Shown: positions 61,801 through 64,000 of the stretch, piece after piece
How positions within the stretch are numbered: the first letter of the stretch is position 1
Layout of the letters: every line of letters starts with the position of its first letter
Assembly: GCA_024704765.1 (NCBI GenBank)
Contig: JAKMXF010000321.1
Span: 1,207,716 to 1,271,715, forward strand
Length of the DNA: 64,000 nt
Direction of reading: 5' to 3'
From: Oopsacas minuta
Lineage: Eukaryota > Porifera > Hexactinellida > Lyssacinosida > Leucopsacidae
The notes under the pieces: model-generated
Told to the model about the DNA's origin: nothing
The model's input: the letters and a program-made list of their open reading frames with translations, nothing else
Database searches by the model: none
Position numbers and translations under genes: made by a program

Positions 61801-62572
61801 GTGAGGACTGTGTCTCATTAGCTTTTACACATTTTTGGAATGTTTGACATAATTATTTTATGATTTCGCATGAGAATTAGGATTTAATAGCTCTTTGTAA
61901 ATTCAAACTTTAACATTTCCCGTGCAGGATATAAACTTACACACAATAGGCATATTCTAAAATGAGTTTCAGAGTGGGAAAACATGGCTGATTAGGGTAA
62001 AAATTTTCATATTCAAAACTCTAAGAAAGTCATATTTCTGAATTCATCATAGTTGAAAACATATAATTGTGTATTTAGATACAGAATTTTAGCTTGCTCA
62101 TTACTGTGCTAAGAGCAGATAGTGAAGTGAATTTTCTCATGATATTGAAGAATGTTAGTCATAATAATAACATCTGCTTTCAAAGTCATTTTCCAAGAGT
62201 TAGTTGGAATGGAACATACACGTTTTGTTTATAATGTAATCAATATAGCTTTTCTATAACCATAGAAAATTTGCTCTCCCCCAGATTTCAAAGCCATACG
62301 ACACCACTGTCGGCTGGATGGTTATGTCCAACTAGAATTTTATAGATCCCCCACTTGGCATGCCTCCTGCTAAACGCATGAAACACCTTTCCCATTGTCC
62401 TGCCACCCTGGTAATTTCTTTGTCCCTCCTAAGTAAATAACCATGGCGACATCCCTGCAATATACCCCCCTCACCAATAATTTACAATGGCAAGATTCCT
62501 GAACGGTTGGCAGGTGTGCGGTTGTTGTGCAGGCAAATCAAGTCTAACGACATGGTAAATGAAGCGCCCAAG
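61801..62572. other. Intergenic, no gene recognised
   Basis: AT-rich sequence lying 3' of the minus-strand BEN gene. Confidence 0.4.
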
Positions 62573-62578
62573 TTTATT
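62573..62578 (-). terminator. Poly(A) signal candidate of the BEN gene
   Basis: AATAAA on the minus strand, about 130 bases past the stop codon. Confidence 0.45.
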
Positions 62579-62709
62579 GTAAATACTTTGTTATATTTTA
62601 AGGTGCTGCCATTTTTTTTAATAACTTAATAAACTTATTCAAAGTATAAATGCAATAATGCGTAATTGCAAAGACATTGTAAGTTTTTAAACAAATTAAT
62701 GAGGCTGTA

Positions 62710-63633
62710 TTAATCTGTTGTATTTTCTTGTCCAGACGTTGAAATGTAAGGAAAACGGAATGGTGTTGTTTCTTGTTCAGCTGCCACATATTTATTAGAG
62801 CTATGTTTCCTCCCTTCACTTTGTCGGCTTAATGTGCGGCGTGCTTCCGCGCACCTCCTATTTGTATCTTCTACTAGTGTGGTCATTGTACAATTTGGGA
62901 ATTGATTGAGCGTATGTTGCCATACAGCTTTAGTTATGTTACTATCAAGTGATTTAGTAGCACCTTTGCCCCTAGCACTGGACTTCGAAAATGTCTCCTG
63001 GTCAAAATAGTAGGCCAAAATACGGCGCATATAATATGTTGGAGATTCGTTTGCCATTTCACGTATTTGAATTAAAAACTGTCTTGGAATGCAAACATCA
63101 CATGCTGGAATTAACTCAACCAGTTCATTTGGTTCATGTTCTTTAGAAAAGCTAGATGAAGGATTATTATTAGAGTCTATGCCTGTATTTTGTTTATTTT
63201 CTTGAATACATTCAGTAGTATCCTCACTGTCCTGGGTGAATTCGACGTTTTTCCATAGATCAATCATTGCTTCAAATTGCCCAATCATTACATCACGAAT
63301 ATCTACTTTAGGAATGAGTTTAGGTAAGAGCTGCTCGTAATATGTCACCTTTTGCTTAAGATGATATATTTCTTCCTTAAGCTTTTCATTTTCTTCAATT
63401 AACTGTGTATTTAAAGAAAAATTAATGGAAGAAGTAAGGCCTTCTTGTGCATTTATATCATTATCAAAGATATTCCATTCTGAACCCTGCGTTGCATGAC
63501 TTATATCTGATGGTCGAACTACTAATGGTAACAGTAGAGCAACTTTATTATTTTGGCTCATTTCATTATGTTCATAAGATTGGGGGTTTGAGCGATGGGG
63601 TGTCAATGCAATTGTAGAATTGATGAAATTCAT
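62710..63633 (-). CDS. BEN-domain protein with coiled coil
   Basis: An intronless frame of 307 residues from the ATG at 63633. Residues 75-105 form a coiled coil (LIEENEKLKEEIYHLKQKV). Residues 172-270 match the BEN domain: CIPRQFLIQIREMANESPTY (where the family has a 'vp...L..i...sp...aR.LL' pattern), YYFDQETFSKSSARG, then SLDSNITKAVWQHTLNQFP and NRRCAEARRTL. BEN domains bind DNA and act in transcriptional repression or chromatin organisation, in some cases also in poxviral or transposon-borne proteins. The tail is Ser/Thr-rich. The frame is intact. It lies in repeat-rich DNA, so it could be a host gene or an element-derived one; a host gene seems more likely. Confidence 0.75.
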   Translation of the reverse strand: MNFINSTIALTPHRSNPQSYEHNEMSQNNKVALLLPLVVRPSDISHATQGSEWNIFDNDINAQEGLTSSINFSLNTQLIEENEKLKEEIYHLKQKVTYYEQLLPKLIPKVDIRDVMIGQFEAMIDLWKNVEFTQDSEDTTECIQENKQNTGIDSNNNPSSSFSKEHEPNELVELIPACDVCIPRQFLIQIREMANESPTYYMRRILAYYFDQETFSKSSARGKGATKSLDSNITKAVWQHTLNQFPNCTMTTLVEDTNRRCAEARRTLSRQSEGRKHSSNKYVAAEQETTPFRFPYISTSGQENTTD

Positions 63634-64000
63634 TGGAGTATATTATTTAAACATTTACGTATGTAATGTAAATTTCCAGATGGTTTCACGAAAATATTAG
63701 ATTGTAGTTCATTTAAATACTTTCTTACTCTATGTAATGTGATACTAGCCTCTATACTAGTTAATTCAAAATATATTCATTATTATAAAATATATTTACC
63801 ATTATCAATCGTCATTAAAGTATCCTGCTTAGGACAAACATTGAGCATGGGAAATACTCCACTTCTTACATTTGATCTTTGACTATTTCGTTCTTATTCC
63901 AGTAGACCCTCGATTATCCGAATTGCTTTTTACCCCACTGAAAATTTTTCTGATTGAATGTGTATACGAGTTCATTCACAATTACCTGCGCTCCACGACC
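63634..64000. other. Upstream region of the BEN gene and window end
   Basis: AT-rich. CAGTAGACCCTCGATTATCC at 63900-63919 resembles the left end of a pogo-like element that would continue past the window. Confidence 0.4.

Overview
The window is AT-rich, intron-bearing eukaryotic DNA with a metazoan gene set: calreticulin, a VIP36-type cargo lectin, a VAP-type MSP-domain protein, the splicing factor TFIP11, a coiled-coil/NHL protein and an ankyrin-LRR-ROC-COR-kinase-WD40 protein of the LRRK class. It also carries many DNA-transposon remnants (hAT, pogo-like, Mutator-like) and one broken integrase. A marine or freshwater invertebrate, possibly non-bilaterian, fits best, but the species cannot be fixed from this sequence alone. 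No tRNA, rRNA or CRISPR array was recognised by eye.

Layout. 1-494: 3' end of a hAT element. 1.4-8.3 kb: a compact cluster with an intronless alpha/beta-hydrolase (-), intronless TFIP11 (-), an intronless coiled-coil/NHL gene (+, divergent from TFIP11 across about 0.35 kb) and a VAP-like gene (-, convergent with the NHL gene). 10-15.6 kb: five-exon calreticulin (+). 17.6-21.6 kb: four-exon VIP36-type lectin (+). 21.7-31.9 kb: repeats, a decayed paralogue of the LRRK 5' end, a small one-exon gene (-) and a 2.8-kb rearranged Mutator-like element with an OTU fragment. 32.0-54.1 kb: nine-exon LRRK-like gene (+). 54-62 kb: mobile debris. 62.7-63.6 kb: a BEN-domain gene (-).

Several genes share secretory-pathway themes: calreticulin folds glycoproteins in the ER, VIP36 carries high-mannose cargo between ER and Golgi, and VAP tethers ER membranes. 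This is probably coincidence of location, not an operon-like arrangement.

The most interesting signals are these. A shared N-terminal peptide (M-x-x-[ST]-F-L-G-L-G-x-x-F) begins three separate loci, the LRRK-like gene, a small PPxY-containing protein and a decayed copy. The LRRK-like reading frame is broken only once, inside a run of eleven T. The epoxide-hydrolase-like protein has Ser where the nucleophilic Asp should be. Calreticulin ends in KDEF. A family of long foldback elements is spread over the window, and one hAT insertion has its empty site preserved in another repeat copy.
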